A stretch of 64,000 bases of DNA from Hyphomicrobiales bacterium (GTDB lineage Bacteria > Pseudomonadota > Alphaproteobacteria > Rhizobiales > Beijerinckiaceae). Both the position numbers and the translations under genes were made by a program. The stretch lies in assembly GCA_027483895.1 (NCBI GenBank), contig JAIXTP010000032.1:1-64000 (forward strand). The letters are read 5' to 3'. Below, in pieces: positions 25,360 through 33,584 of this stretch. The stretch's first letter is position 1, and each line of letters opens with the position of its first letter. The notes below the pieces were generated by a model, which was not told the origin of the DNA, did not search any database, and was given only the letters and a program-made list of their open reading frames with translations.

Positions 25360-25506
25360 GGGCCTGACCGGGTCCGTGCGGGCGCGCGAAGGGCCGCGCT
25401 CGCGAGAGTTGCATGGCCAAGACCTAGCCGTCCGCCGGGGCGCGTTCAATCCGTGGAAACACCGCCGGGAAGCGGCGGGGACGGGGTGGCGGAGAGCGGA
25501 AATTCT

Positions 25507-25581
25507 TGGCTGGGGCGGGAGGATTCGAACCTCCGCATGGCGGAATCAAAATCCGCTGCCTTACCGCTTGGCGACGCCCCA
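25507..25581 (-). tRNA. tRNA-Gln (anticodon TTG)
   Basis: Read on the minus strand it begins TGGGGCG and pairs with CGCCCCA at the 3' end. The anticodon stem GCGGA/TCCGC encloses TTTTGAT, giving TTG at 34-36. The T arm holds GGTTCGAATCC, and CCA is encoded. All arms fold normally in 75 bases. Confidence 0.97.
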
Positions 25582-25717
25582 GCATGCGCCCGGCCGACCG
25601 GCCCGGCGACGCGGCGCACCATAGTGGCCGCCCCCGCGCGTTGCAATCGTCCGGAAGGCCCCGTTTTGCCGTTGCACAGCTCTCGGGCGGTCGCTATAAA
25701 CCGCGCCATCGCGTCGG

Positions 25718-25794
25718 CGGAGTGTAGCGCAGTCTGGTAGCGCACCTCGTTCGGGACGAGGGGGTCGCAGGTTCAAATCCTGCCACTCCGACCA
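25718..25794 (+). tRNA. tRNA-Pro (anticodon CGG)
   Basis: Acceptor CGGAGTG pairs with CACTCCG. The D arm is AGCGCAGTCTGGTAGCGCA, the anticodon stem CCTCG/CGAGG encloses TTCGGGA (CGG at 34-36), and the T arm is GGTTCAAATCC. Encoded CCA is present. A terminator follows 17 bp downstream. Confidence 0.97.
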
Positions 25795-25810
25795 TCGCGA
25801 CCTCGAAAAG

Positions 25811-25834
25811 AGGCGGCCTCCGGGCCGCCTTTTT
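25811..25834 (+). terminator. Rho-independent terminator after tRNA-Pro
   Basis: AGGCGGCC and GGCCGCCT form an 8-bp stem with a TCCG loop and lead straight into five T. Confidence 0.85.
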
Positions 25835-25902
25835 CGTTTGCGGGGCGCAGGCCCGATCGGGAAGGCCGCGCGCGTCGAGCGACGACGCGAGCGGACTTTC
25901 GC

Positions 25903-26005
25903 CGTCATTGCGAGAAGCGAAGCGACGAAGCAATCCAGCGGACGTCCGGCATGGTGCTCCATGCCCGACATTTTCCTGGATTGCTTCGCTTCGCTCGCAA
26001 TGACG
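25903..26005. repeat. REP-like inverted repeat
   Basis: The left arm (25903-25938) starts CGTCATTGCGAG and ends GAAGCAATCCAG. The right arm (25976-26005) is CTGGATTGCTTCG ending CGCAATGACG, its inverse with a 6-base difference in length. The loop is 37 bp. This sequence type (TCATTGCGAG...CAATCCAG) is a familiar dispersed intergenic repeat of alphaproteobacteria. It lies in the gap after the tRNA-Pro gene and before arsC. Confidence 0.75.
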
Positions 26006-26033
26006 GTGGATGGCGATGCAGCACCCCTCGCCT

Positions 26034-26459
26034 TCAGCCGACGCGGCGGCCGTCTGCGTCGATCAGGAGGGAGCCGTCCTCCTTGGCGAAGGGACCCGGC
26101 GGGAGGCGATCGAGAAGGTCGAGGACCGTTTCGCTCGGGCGGCAGAGCCGGACGCCCTCGGGGGTGCAGACGATCGGTCGGTTCACGAGGACGGGGTGAA
26201 CGAGCATCGCGTCGAGAATCGCCTCGTCCGACACGGCGGGATCGAGAAGACCCAGCTCCGCGGCGGGCGACTTCGTCTCGCGCAGGGCCGTGCGCGGCGT
26301 GAGCCCCGCGGCGGCGAAGAGGCCGAGGAGCTGCGGCCGGGTCCAGCCCGTCTGCAGATAATCGATCACGGTCGGCGCGTAACCCGCCGCCTCGATGATC
26401 GCGAGCACGTTGCGCGACGTGCCGCAGGCCGGATTGTGGTGGATGACGACGTTCATCAT
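26034..26459 (-). CDS. arsC: Arsenate reductase (glutaredoxin-linked ArsC)
   Basis: The protein has 141 residues, the usual ArsC length. The N-terminal VVIHHNPACGTSRNVLAII contains catalytic Cys12 in the HNPxCGTSRN motif. RETKSP and HPVLVNRPIV supply the conserved arginine-containing segments. It reduces arsenate to arsenite for export by the Acr3 pump encoded directly upstream. It starts at the ATG at 26459 and overlaps the acr3 stop by 4 bp (ATGA), a coupled operon arrangement. Confidence 0.95.
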   Translation of the reverse strand: MMNVVIHHNPACGTSRNVLAIIEAAGYAPTVIDYLQTGWTRPQLLGLFAAAGLTPRTALRETKSPAAELGLLDPAVSDEAILDAMLVHPVLVNRPIVCTPEGVRLCRPSETVLDLLDRLPPGPFAKEDGSLLIDADGRRVG

Positions 26460-27523
26460 GCGGTCTCCGCTTCGATGCGGGCGTGCCGGCGGCGGACGGC
26501 GCCTCCCGCTTCGTACCAGCCCTTTGAGCGGTTCACGATCGCGACGACGGAGAGCATGACCGGCACCTCGATGAGGACGCCGACCACGGTCGCGAGCGCG
26601 GCGCCGGACTGCAGGCCGAACAGGCTGATCGCGGCCGCCACCGCGAGTTCGAAGAAATTGCTGGCACCGATGAGCGCCGAGGGGCCCGCGACGCAATGCT
26701 CCTCGCCGGCGGCGCGGTTGAGGAGATAGGCGAGCCCCGCATTGAAATAGACCTGGATCAGGATCGGGACCGCCAGCATGGCGATGATCAGGGGCCGGCC
26801 GACGATCGCCTCGCCCTGAAAGGCGAAGAGCAGCACCAGCGTCGCCAGAAGTGCCGAGATCGACAGCGGCTGAAGGATGCGCAGCACGCGGTCGAGCCTC
26901 GCCTGCCCGCCTGCGGCGAGCAGAGAGCGACGCAGCGCCTGCGCGCCGGCGACCGGCACCACGATGTAGAGGAAGACCGAGAACAGCAGCGTGTTCCACG
27001 GCACCGTGATGGCCGACAGCCCGAGCAGCAGGCCCACGACGGGCGCGAAGGCGACGACCATGATCGCGTCGTTCACCGCCACTTGGCTCAGGGTGAAATG
27101 AGGTTCGCCCCGGCAGAGATTGCTCCACACGAACACCATGGCGGTGCAGGGCGCGGCGGCGAGCAGGATGAGGCCGGCGATGTAGCTCTCGATCCCGTCG
27201 GCCGGGAGATGAGGCGCGAAGACGCCGCCGATGAAGAGCCAGCCGAGAAGCGCCATCGAGAAGGGCTTCACCGCCCAATTGACGAAGAGCGTCACCCCGA
27301 TGCCGCGCCAATGCTCGCGCACCCGGCCCAGCGCCGCGAAGTCGATCCGCAGCAGCATGGGCACGATCATCAGCCAGACGAGACCCGCGACGGGCAGATT
27401 GACCTTGGCGATCTCCATCGCCGCGAGGGCGTGGAAGGGCGCGGGAACGTAATGCCCGAGCGCGATGCCCAGGACGATGCAGAGGGCGACCCAGAGCGTG
27501 AGCCAGCGTTCGAAGACGGACAT
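26456..27523 (-). CDS. acr3: Acr3-type arsenite efflux permease
   Basis: The protein has 355 residues with ten hydrophobic segments. Acr3 features are AAPCTAMVFVWSNL (the Cys needed for transport, near residue 128), FTLSQVAVNDAIMV, VPWNTLLFSVFLYIVVP, and SALIGASNFFELAVA. It exports arsenite using the ion gradient. Start ATG 27523. It is the middle gene of arsR-acr3-arsC. Confidence 0.95.
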   Translation of the reverse strand: MSVFERWLTLWVALCIVLGIALGHYVPAPFHALAAMEIAKVNLPVAGLVWLMIVPMLLRIDFAALGRVREHWRGIGVTLFVNWAVKPFSMALLGWLFIGGVFAPHLPADGIESYIAGLILLAAAPCTAMVFVWSNLCRGEPHFTLSQVAVNDAIMVVAFAPVVGLLLGLSAITVPWNTLLFSVFLYIVVPVAGAQALRRSLLAAGGQARLDRVLRILQPLSISALLATLVLLFAFQGEAIVGRPLIIAMLAVPILIQVYFNAGLAYLLNRAAGEEHCVAGPSALIGASNFFELAVAAAISLFGLQSGAALATVVGVLIEVPVMLSVVAIVNRSKGWYEAGGAVRRRHARIEAETA

Positions 27524-27546
27524 CGAGGAGTTCCCGGTTTCTCGGA

Positions 27547-27903
27547 TCAGGATGCGGCGGGGGCGCAGCAGGAGGGCCCGCCGGAGGCGCGTTCGAGCAC
27601 GGCGGCGCAGAGATCCGGCCGCCCGCCGCAGCAGTCCTCGAGAAGGAAGCCCACGAGCCGTGCCAGCGCCGAAGGATCGGCGCCGTAGATGATGGAGCGC
27701 GACTCGCGGCGCGAGACGACGAGCCCCGCGCGCTCCAGCGCGGCGAGATGGAAGGAGACGCTCGATTGCGGGGCGCCGAGCCCCTCGGCCAAGGCGCCCG
27801 CGGCGATCCCTTCGGGCGTCGCGCGGAGGATCATCCGCATGAGGCGGACCCGATGCTCGTTGGCCAAGGCGGCGAAGGCGGCGACGGCGGAGGCTTCGTC
27901 CAT
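27547..27903 (-). CDS. arsR: ArsR-family arsenite-responsive repressor
   Basis: The protein has 118 residues. The winged helix is typical (ALANEHRVRLMRMILRATPEG, SSVSFHLAALERAGLVVSRRES). The metalloid site is not the ELCVCDL type but a C-terminal Cys set, EDCCGGRPDLC and SCCAP. This pattern is known in ArsR types that bind arsenite with C-terminal cysteines. It should repress its own operon when arsenite is absent. A near-perfect 14-bp inverted repeat lies directly before the start. Confidence 0.92.
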   Translation of the reverse strand: MDEASAVAAFAALANEHRVRLMRMILRATPEGIAAGALAEGLGAPQSSVSFHLAALERAGLVVSRRESRSIIYGADPSALARLVGFLLEDCCGGRPDLCAAVLERASGGPSCCAPAAS

Positions 27904-27905
27904 GA

Positions 27906-27937
27906 TTCGATATTTCCAATCCTTTGGAATTATCGAA
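27906..27937. promoter_or_regulatory. Probable ArsR operator
   Basis: TTCGATATTTCCAA (27906-27919) and TTGGAATTATCGAA (27924-27937) form an inverted repeat with one mismatch and a 4-bp spacer, just upstream of the arsR ATG at 27903. The AT-rich site stands out in the GC-rich background. Confidence 0.75.
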
Positions 27938-28034
27938 CCGATAGATCCTCCGCCGCCTGAAGGCAAGCGGCCGGAACGGGAGCGGGCCCGGCGAGGACCG
28001 GGCCCGTTCGGCAAGGGGGTTCGGGAAAAGAGGC

Positions 28035-28964
28035 TCAGCGCCCCCAGCGCAGGGCCATCACGTCGAGGTCGCGGGCGAGTTCGAGAAGGCCCGCTTCGGC
28101 GGCGGCATGGGGGCGTCGAAGCGGACGGCGCACGTCGTCGCAGGCGATGACGCCGCCCGCCTTCATCAGGATCTTGGCGGTCGCGAAACCCGTCTGCCGG
28201 TTCTCGTGATTGATGAGCGGGAGCCATTTCGCATAGGCGCGGCGCGCGGCGGCGCGGTCGCCCGCGAACCACGAATCCATGATCTCGCGGATTCCGTCGG
28301 GATAGCCGCCGCCCGTCATGGCGCCGGTACAGCCCGCATCGAGATCGGCCATCAGCGTGATCGCCTCCTCGCCGTCCCACGGCCCCTCGATCACGTCGCC
28401 TCCGAGCGCGATCAGCTCGCGCAGCTTGGCGGCGGCGCCCGCCGTCTCGATCTTGAAATAGCGGACATTGGCGATCTCCTTCGCCATGCGGGCGAGGAAG
28501 GCGGGCGAGAGCGGCGTGCCCGCCACGGGCGCGTCCTGAATCATGATCGGGATCGAGATCGCGTCCGAGACGACGCCGAAGAACTCTTGGATCTGCGCCT
28601 CGCCGACGCGGAAGGTCGCGCCGTGATAGGGCGGCATGATCATGACCATCTCGGCGCCCATGTCCTGCGCGGCCTTGGAGCGGGCGGCGCAGACGTCGGA
28701 CGAGAAATGCGTGGTGGTGACGATGACCGGCACGCGGCCCGCGACATGTTCGAGGCAGAGCTTGGTCAGCACCTCGCGCTCGGCGTCGGAGAGCACGAAC
28801 TGCTCGGAGAAGTTGGCGAGGATGCAGAGGCCCTCGGAGCCAGCATCGATCATGAAGTCGAGGCAGCGCTTCTGGCCTTCGAGATCGAGGCCGCCGCGCG
28901 CGTCGAAAATGGTGGGAACCACGGGGAAGACGCCGCGATAGGGGCGGCCTGTGGGTAAGGTCAT
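28035..28964 (-). CDS. DapA-superfamily aldolase/dehydratase, likely 2-keto-3-deoxy-L-arabonate dehydratase type
   Basis: The protein has 309 residues. The (beta/alpha)8 DHDPS fold shows YRGVFPVVPTIFDARGGLDL at the start, LANFSEQFVLSDAE near residue 50, VPVIVTTTHFSSDVCAARSKAA, and a Schiff-base Lys in VRYFKIETAGAA near residue 160. The overall wording (MIMPPYHGATFRVGE, GPWDGEEAITLMADLDAG) is like L-2-keto-3-deoxyarabonate dehydratases of sugar-acid pathways rather than lysine DapA. No other pathway genes are adjacent, so the substrate is uncertain. It is divergent from the octapeptide-repeat gene. Confidence 0.8.
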   Translation of the reverse strand: MTLPTGRPYRGVFPVVPTIFDARGGLDLEGQKRCLDFMIDAGSEGLCILANFSEQFVLSDAEREVLTKLCLEHVAGRVPVIVTTTHFSSDVCAARSKAAQDMGAEMVMIMPPYHGATFRVGEAQIQEFFGVVSDAISIPIMIQDAPVAGTPLSPAFLARMAKEIANVRYFKIETAGAAAKLRELIALGGDVIEGPWDGEEAITLMADLDAGCTGAMTGGGYPDGIREIMDSWFAGDRAAARRAYAKWLPLINHENRQTGFATAKILMKAGGVIACDDVRRPLRRPHAAAEAGLLELARDLDVMALRWGR

Positions 28965-29125
28965 CGGACGTTTCCTGAGCTTCTTTTTCCGGGGATCCGG
29001 CTGTCTTCGTTGCCGGCGCCGAACGGAGGGCCGAACAACCGCGGCGCAACCGGGAGACGAATTGGCACGGAGATTGCTGATCCCACGGAGAAGAATTCCG
29101 GCATATCGCTGGGGGAGATGCAAGG

Positions 29126-31945
29126 TTGATTTCGGCGATCACCAGCAGTTCGACGGTCACGCCGGTCGCGGGCACCACGGTCTACGTGGCTCCCTCGACC
29201 GGTACGACGACCGTTTCGGGATCGAGCGTCAGCCTGTCGAGCGGCGCGCGATCGCTCTCGATGATTTCCTCGCTGTCGGCCGCCGCCGTCTCGGCGCTCG
29301 GCGAGGAGCAGCTCCGCGCGTTCTCGACCGCCCAGATCGCTTCGCTCAGCGCGTCCCAGCTTCGTGCGCTGACGACCGACCAGATCGGCTTTCTCGTCCC
29401 CGAACAGATCTCGGCGCTGTCTTCGGGCCAGTTGGCCGCGCTCACGACCGAGCAGTTCTCCCGTCTTTCGGACGAACAGTTCAACGCGCTGACGACGGCG
29501 GGCCTCGCGGGCCTCACAGCGGCGCAGATCACCACCATCGACCACGGCATGCTCGCGGGACTGACGGAGGCGCAGATCGCCGTCTTCGGCGGACCCCAGA
29601 TCGCCGCGATCGACGCCGGCGTGATCGGCGGATTCAGCGAGAGCCAGATCAAGGCCGTCACGCCGTCCGCGATCCGTTCGCTGACGAGCGGCCAGATCGC
29701 CGCCCTGACGACGGACCAGCTCGGCGCGCTGACGACCTTGCAGTTCCGCGCGCTGCTGCCGGCGCAGCTCGCCCGGCTCAGCCTGGAGCAGGAAAAAGCC
29801 CTTACGCCCGAGCAGATGTCGGCCCTCACCGACCGCCAGATCGGTGCGCTGACCACCGGGCAGATCGCCGCCCTCACCCCCGAACAGGTCGCGGCCATCG
29901 CGGTCGGCGCCATCAAGGGGCTGAGCAAGGCGCAGATCGCCGCGCTGGAAGCGGAGGACGCGGCGAGCCTCGGCACCGCGCAGATCGCCGGCCTTTCCGC
30001 CGTCCAGATCGCGGCGCTTCCTTCCGACCGGATCGCGGCTTTGACGGAATCGCAGATCCGCTCGATCTCGCAGGCCGCGCTGCGCGGGCTCTCGACCGGG
30101 CAGATCGCGGCGATCGAGACCAATGATCTCGCGGCCATGGCTTCGGGGCAGATCGCGGCCTTGACCGCGGCCCAGATCGGCGCGCTGGGCTCCGACCAGA
30201 TCGCGGCGCTCGACGTCGACCAGATCGGCGCCCTGACGGCACGCCAGATCGCGGGCTTGACGACCCGACAGCTGGCCGATCTTTCGCCGGAGCAGCTGAC
30301 CGGGATTTCGGCGGGCGCGATCAAGGGTTTGACCCGCCTGCAGCTCGCCGCACTCGCGACCGACGATCTTCTCGCGCTGGAAGCCGATCAGATCGGCGCC
30401 TTGAGCGCCTCCCAGCTCGCGGGCCTCACGACCGCGCAGATCGAGGCCTTCGCCGAAGAACAATTCTCCGCCATCGCCGTCGACGCCTTCAAGACGCTGT
30501 CGACCGCGCAGCTCGCGCTGATCGCGCCCGACGAGATCGACGGGCTGACCACCGGCCAGATCGCGGCCATGTCGCTCGTTCAGGTGAAGGCGCTTTCGAC
30601 CGAACAGCTCGCCTCCATGCAGCCTACGCAGATCGCGGCGCTGAACGCCAAGCAGCTCGGCGCAATCGATGCCGCACGGTTCGCGAGCCTGTCGGACGAC
30701 CAGATCAACGCCATCGCGCTTCCCGCGCTCAAGGGGCTGACCGCCGCGCAGATCGCGGCGATCGATCCGGCGATCATCAACGGCTTCTCGGAAGCGCAGA
30801 TCGGCGCGATGGGCGGCACGCAGATCGCGGCCATTCCGGCCGGTACGCTCGCGGCCTTCGACGATTTCCGGCTGCGGGCGATCGCGACCGGCGCCATGCG
30901 GAGCCTGACGGCGGACCAGATCCAAGCGCTGACGACCGACCAGCTGCCCTCGCTCTCGACCGCGCAGATCAGGGCACTCGCGCCTTCGCAGATCGCGATG
31001 TTCAGCCTCGAACAGGAACGGGCGCTCGGCGCCGACCAGATCGGGGCGATGACGGACAAGCAGGTCGCGGCCATGACCACGCAGCAGGTCGCGGCCCTTT
31101 CGGCCGACCAGCTCTCGGCCATCGCCGCGGGAGCGATCAAGGGCCTCTCGAAGGCGCAGATCGCGGTGCTGGACGCAGACGAGATCGACGGCCTCACGAC
31201 CGCGCAGATCTCCGGGCTGACGGCGGGCCAGATCTCGGCGCTGTCGGGCGACAGGATCGCGGCGCTCACCGAGAGCCAGATCGCGGCCCTTTCCGTCTCG
31301 GCGCTCCGCGGGCTGACGACCGGGCAGATGACGGCGATCGAGGAAGCGGACCTGAAGGCCCTCACGGCCGCGCAGATCGCGGCCCTCTCCGCCGGCCAGA
31401 TCAATGCGTTGACCTCGGACCAGACTGCGGCGCTGGAGATCGACCAGATCGGCGCGCTCACGGCCCGTCAGCTGGCGGCGCTCTCGACCGAAACCATCGC
31501 CGAATTGACGCCGGAGCAGATCGCCGGGATCAGCGCGGGGGCCATCAAGGGCCTGACCAAGCTGCAGATCGCCGTTCTGAGCACGGAGGATCTCGCGGGC
31601 CTCGACGCGGGCCGGCTGGGCGCGCTGACCGCCTCGCAGATCGCCGGCATGACCACCGCGCAGATCGAAGCCCTGACAGAAGCGCAATTCGCGTCGATCT
31701 CGGCGGACGCCGTGCGGGCGCTGACGACCGGGCAGCTCGCGCTGATCGAGCCGGGCGAGATCACCGCCCTTTCGACCGCGCAGATCCGCGCGCTGAGCGC
31801 CTCCCAGATGAAGGCGCTGGGCACGGCGCAGATCGCCGCGCTGACCGAGAGGCAGGTGGCGGCGCTGTCGGCCGCCCAGCTCAAGGCCCTGACCACGGAT
31901 CAGGTACAGGCCCTGAGCCTGTCGCAGATCCAAGCGATCGCCTGA
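29126..31945 (+). CDS. Giant octapeptide-repeat protein (LTxxQIxA repeats)
   Basis: The protein has 939 residues. After about 49 Ser/Thr-rich residues, nearly the whole chain is about 111 tandem octapeptides with consensus L-[TS]-x-x-Q-[IL]-x-A. They run in unbroken register from residue 50 to the end. On top lies a long-period duplication: residues from about 129 match those from about 537 (offset exactly 1224 bp, 408 residues, 51 octads) with no indel. The start is TTG at 29126 with GGGGGAG 8 bases upstream; the ATG at 29118 is out of frame. No Sec signal, RTX motif or known domain is seen. The [ST]xxQ pattern suggests regular N-capped helical turns, perhaps a solenoid. It lies beside the RTX-GH16 gene, so type I export or surface location is possible. 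Function unknown. Confidence 0.8.
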   Translation: MISAITSSSTVTPVAGTTVYVAPSTGTTTVSGSSVSLSSGARSLSMISSLSAAAVSALGEEQLRAFSTAQIASLSASQLRALTTDQIGFLVPEQISALSSGQLAALTTEQFSRLSDEQFNALTTAGLAGLTAAQITTIDHGMLAGLTEAQIAVFGGPQIAAIDAGVIGGFSESQIKAVTPSAIRSLTSGQIAALTTDQLGALTTLQFRALLPAQLARLSLEQEKALTPEQMSALTDRQIGALTTGQIAALTPEQVAAIAVGAIKGLSKAQIAALEAEDAASLGTAQIAGLSAVQIAALPSDRIAALTESQIRSISQAALRGLSTGQIAAIETNDLAAMASGQIAALTAAQIGALGSDQIAALDVDQIGALTARQIAGLTTRQLADLSPEQLTGISAGAIKGLTRLQLAALATDDLLALEADQIGALSASQLAGLTTAQIEAFAEEQFSAIAVDAFKTLSTAQLALIAPDEIDGLTTGQIAAMSLVQVKALSTEQLASMQPTQIAALNAKQLGAIDAARFASLSDDQINAIALPALKGLTAAQIAAIDPAIINGFSEAQIGAMGGTQIAAIPAGTLAAFDDFRLRAIATGAMRSLTADQIQALTTDQLPSLSTAQIRALAPSQIAMFSLEQERALGADQIGAMTDKQVAAMTTQQVAALSADQLSAIAAGAIKGLSKAQIAVLDADEIDGLTTAQISGLTAGQISALSGDRIAALTESQIAALSVSALRGLTTGQMTAIEEADLKALTAAQIAALSAGQINALTSDQTAALEIDQIGALTARQLAALSTETIAELTPEQIAGISAGAIKGLTKLQIAVLSTEDLAGLDAGRLGALTASQIAGMTTAQIEALTEAQFASISADAVRALTTGQLALIEPGEITALSTAQIRALSASQMKALGTAQIAALTERQVAALSAAQLKALTTDQVQALSLSQIQAIA

Positions 31946-31950
31946 TCGAG

Positions 31951-31996
31951 GGACGAGCCCGGGCGCTCGACGCGAGCCCCCGGGATCGTCCGTTTC
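31951..31996. terminator. Hairpin between convergent genes
   Basis: GGACGAGCCCGGG and CCCGGGATCGTCC pair with one mismatch around a 15-base loop and are followed by GTTTCC on the plus strand. It probably ends the octapeptide-repeat transcript. The T run is weak. Confidence 0.5.
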
Positions 31997-31997
31997 C

Positions 31998-33584
31998 TCA
32001 CGCCACGAAGTCGTGGGCCGTGAACATGCTTTCCTTCACGCCCTGCAGCATGATCGTCTCGGTGCCGAGTTTGATCAGCGTGCCGCCCGATACGTCGACC
32101 GTGACGGCCTTGGCTTCCGCGAGCGTGTTCACGCCGAAGTCGCGCAGATCGAGATCGTCGATCCCCGGTCGGAAGTCCTTCACGAGTTCGCGACCGCCGC
32201 CGTCGGCGCGGGTGAAGACGAAGGTGTCGGAACCCGCGTCCCCGAACAGCGTGTCGTTGCCCGCGCCCGCGACGAGCCGGTCATTGCCGATGCCGGCCGA
32301 CAAGGAGTCGTTGCCCGCACCGCCGACGAGCGTGTCGTTGCCCGCGCCGCCGATCAGCACGTCGGTTCCCGAGCCGCCGGTCAGCACGTTGGCGTTCAGG
32401 TTGCCCACGCCCTTGAAAGCCGTCGCGCCGGTATGCGTGAGATTTTCGAGATTGCCGTAGAGCGCGAAGGAGGAACCCGCGGTCACGACCGTGTCGATGC
32501 CGCCGGGGGCGAATTCGATGATCGCGTCGCCGACCGCGTCGAGGACATAGGTGTCGTCGCCCTTGCCGCCGAGCAGGGTGTCGGTCCCCGTTCCGCCGAT
32601 CAGGGTGTCGTCGCCGAAGCCCGCATTGAGGCGGTCGTTGCCGCTGCCGCCGTCGAGGAGGTCGTCGCCGCGCCCGCCGAGCAGGATGTCGTTGCCGCCC
32701 AGCCCTGAGAGCTTGTCGGCTCCGTCCGCGCCGGAGATGACGTTCGCGACCGCGGTGCCGGTCTTGGAATGCGAGGCCAAGGACGCGGCATCCTGCCAGA
32801 CGCGGATGTAGTCGATGTCGTATTTGCCCGGCCACGGGGTCGATGCGTCCGGATCGCCGGCCCAGCCGCCGCCGACGGCGAAGTTGGCGAGCATGTACAT
32901 CGGGATCTTGAGGGATTCGGGCGTCGCGATCTCGCCCATCTTCCGGCCGTCGAAATAGAAGGTGATCTTCTGCGGGTTCCAGTCGACGCCGTAGGTGTGC
33001 ATGCCCGTCGTCATGTCGGCGACGGTCGCGCGCACGGTCTTGTCCTTGATGAAGGAGTCGCCGCCCGTCTTGTAATGCAGGGTCTGGAACAGCGTGTTCG
33101 GCATGTGCCCGAGGAATTCGACGACGTCGATCTCGCCCTGCACCTTCTGGTCGGCGCCGCGGAGGAAGAAGGCGGGCCAGAAACCCTTGCCCTTCGGCAT
33201 TTCGGCCCGCATCTCGATGTAGCCGTAGGTGAGCTGCATGTTGTCATGAGACGTCAGCAGGCCCGAGGTGTAGCGGAAGCCGCCGATCTTGGAGGCGACG
33301 TCGGCCGTGGTCTTCTGCGCCGTGATCGAAGCGACCCCGCCGCTCATCTTGAAGGGGTCGATGCCGGGCATGTAGCCGCCCGCCGTCTTGAATGACTTGT
33401 CGACATAAAGCTGCTTCTCGCCGGTATAGGCGAGGATGCTGCGCACGTTGCCGGGCAGCGTATGCGACCAATCGTCTGCGCCGGGCCGGTCGATCGTCGC
33501 GCGATCGAACTCCTCGGCGAAGACCTGGCGGAAACCGCGGCCTTCGAAGGTCGAAGCGGTCATGGAGCGGGGCATGGAAGGCAT
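31998..33584 (-). CDS. GH16 glycanase with C-terminal RTX repeats (ExsH-like)
   Basis: The protein has 528 residues. Residues 1-280 are a GH16 domain with GEIDVVEFLG near 149-154, GYIEMRAEMPKGKGFWPAFFL and YGVDWNPQKITFYFDG. From about 300 there are RTX nonapeptides (GGNDILLGGRGDDLLDGG..., GGAGNDTLVGG...) in two blocks, then a C-terminal sheet region ending MFTAHDFVA. This is the layout of ExsH of Sinorhizobium, a succinoglycan-cleaving enzyme sent out by a type I system with calcium-folded repeats. No Sec signal is present, as expected. AAGGGAAC precedes the ATG at 33584. A TTACG-type box lies about 395 bp upstream. Its exporter may be the T1SS at 37166-40841. Confidence 0.93.
   Translation of the reverse strand: MPSMPRSMTASTFEGRGFRQVFAEEFDRATIDRPGADDWSHTLPGNVRSILAYTGEKQLYVDKSFKTAGGYMPGIDPFKMSGGVASITAQKTTADVASKIGGFRYTSGLLTSHDNMQLTYGYIEMRAEMPKGKGFWPAFFLRGADQKVQGEIDVVEFLGHMPNTLFQTLHYKTGGDSFIKDKTVRATVADMTTGMHTYGVDWNPQKITFYFDGRKMGEIATPESLKIPMYMLANFAVGGGWAGDPDASTPWPGKYDIDYIRVWQDAASLASHSKTGTAVANVISGADGADKLSGLGGNDILLGGRGDDLLDGGSGNDRLNAGFGDDTLIGGTGTDTLLGGKGDDTYVLDAVGDAIIEFAPGGIDTVVTAGSSFALYGNLENLTHTGATAFKGVGNLNANVLTGGSGTDVLIGGAGNDTLVGGAGNDSLSAGIGNDRLVAGAGNDTLFGDAGSDTFVFTRADGGGRELVKDFRPGIDDLDLRDFGVNTLAEAKAVTVDVSGGTLIKLGTETIMLQGVKESMFTAHDFVA

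Noticed and set aside
23867..25420. Overlapping minus-strand frame of 517 residues
   Set aside because: Arg/Ala/Gly-rich shadow of the GNAT and DUF4424-like genes.
27979..28011. Hairpin CGGGCCCGG...CCGGGCCCG between arsR and the DapA-family gene as a terminator
   Set aside because: The stem is good but no T run follows on either strand.
28961..31933. A 990-residue minus-strand frame antisense to the octapeptide-repeat gene
   Set aside because: It is a by-product of the 24-bp repeat unit: Arg/Asp/Gly-rich low complexity, no ribosome site. The plus-strand frame has a consistent octad pattern and an SD.
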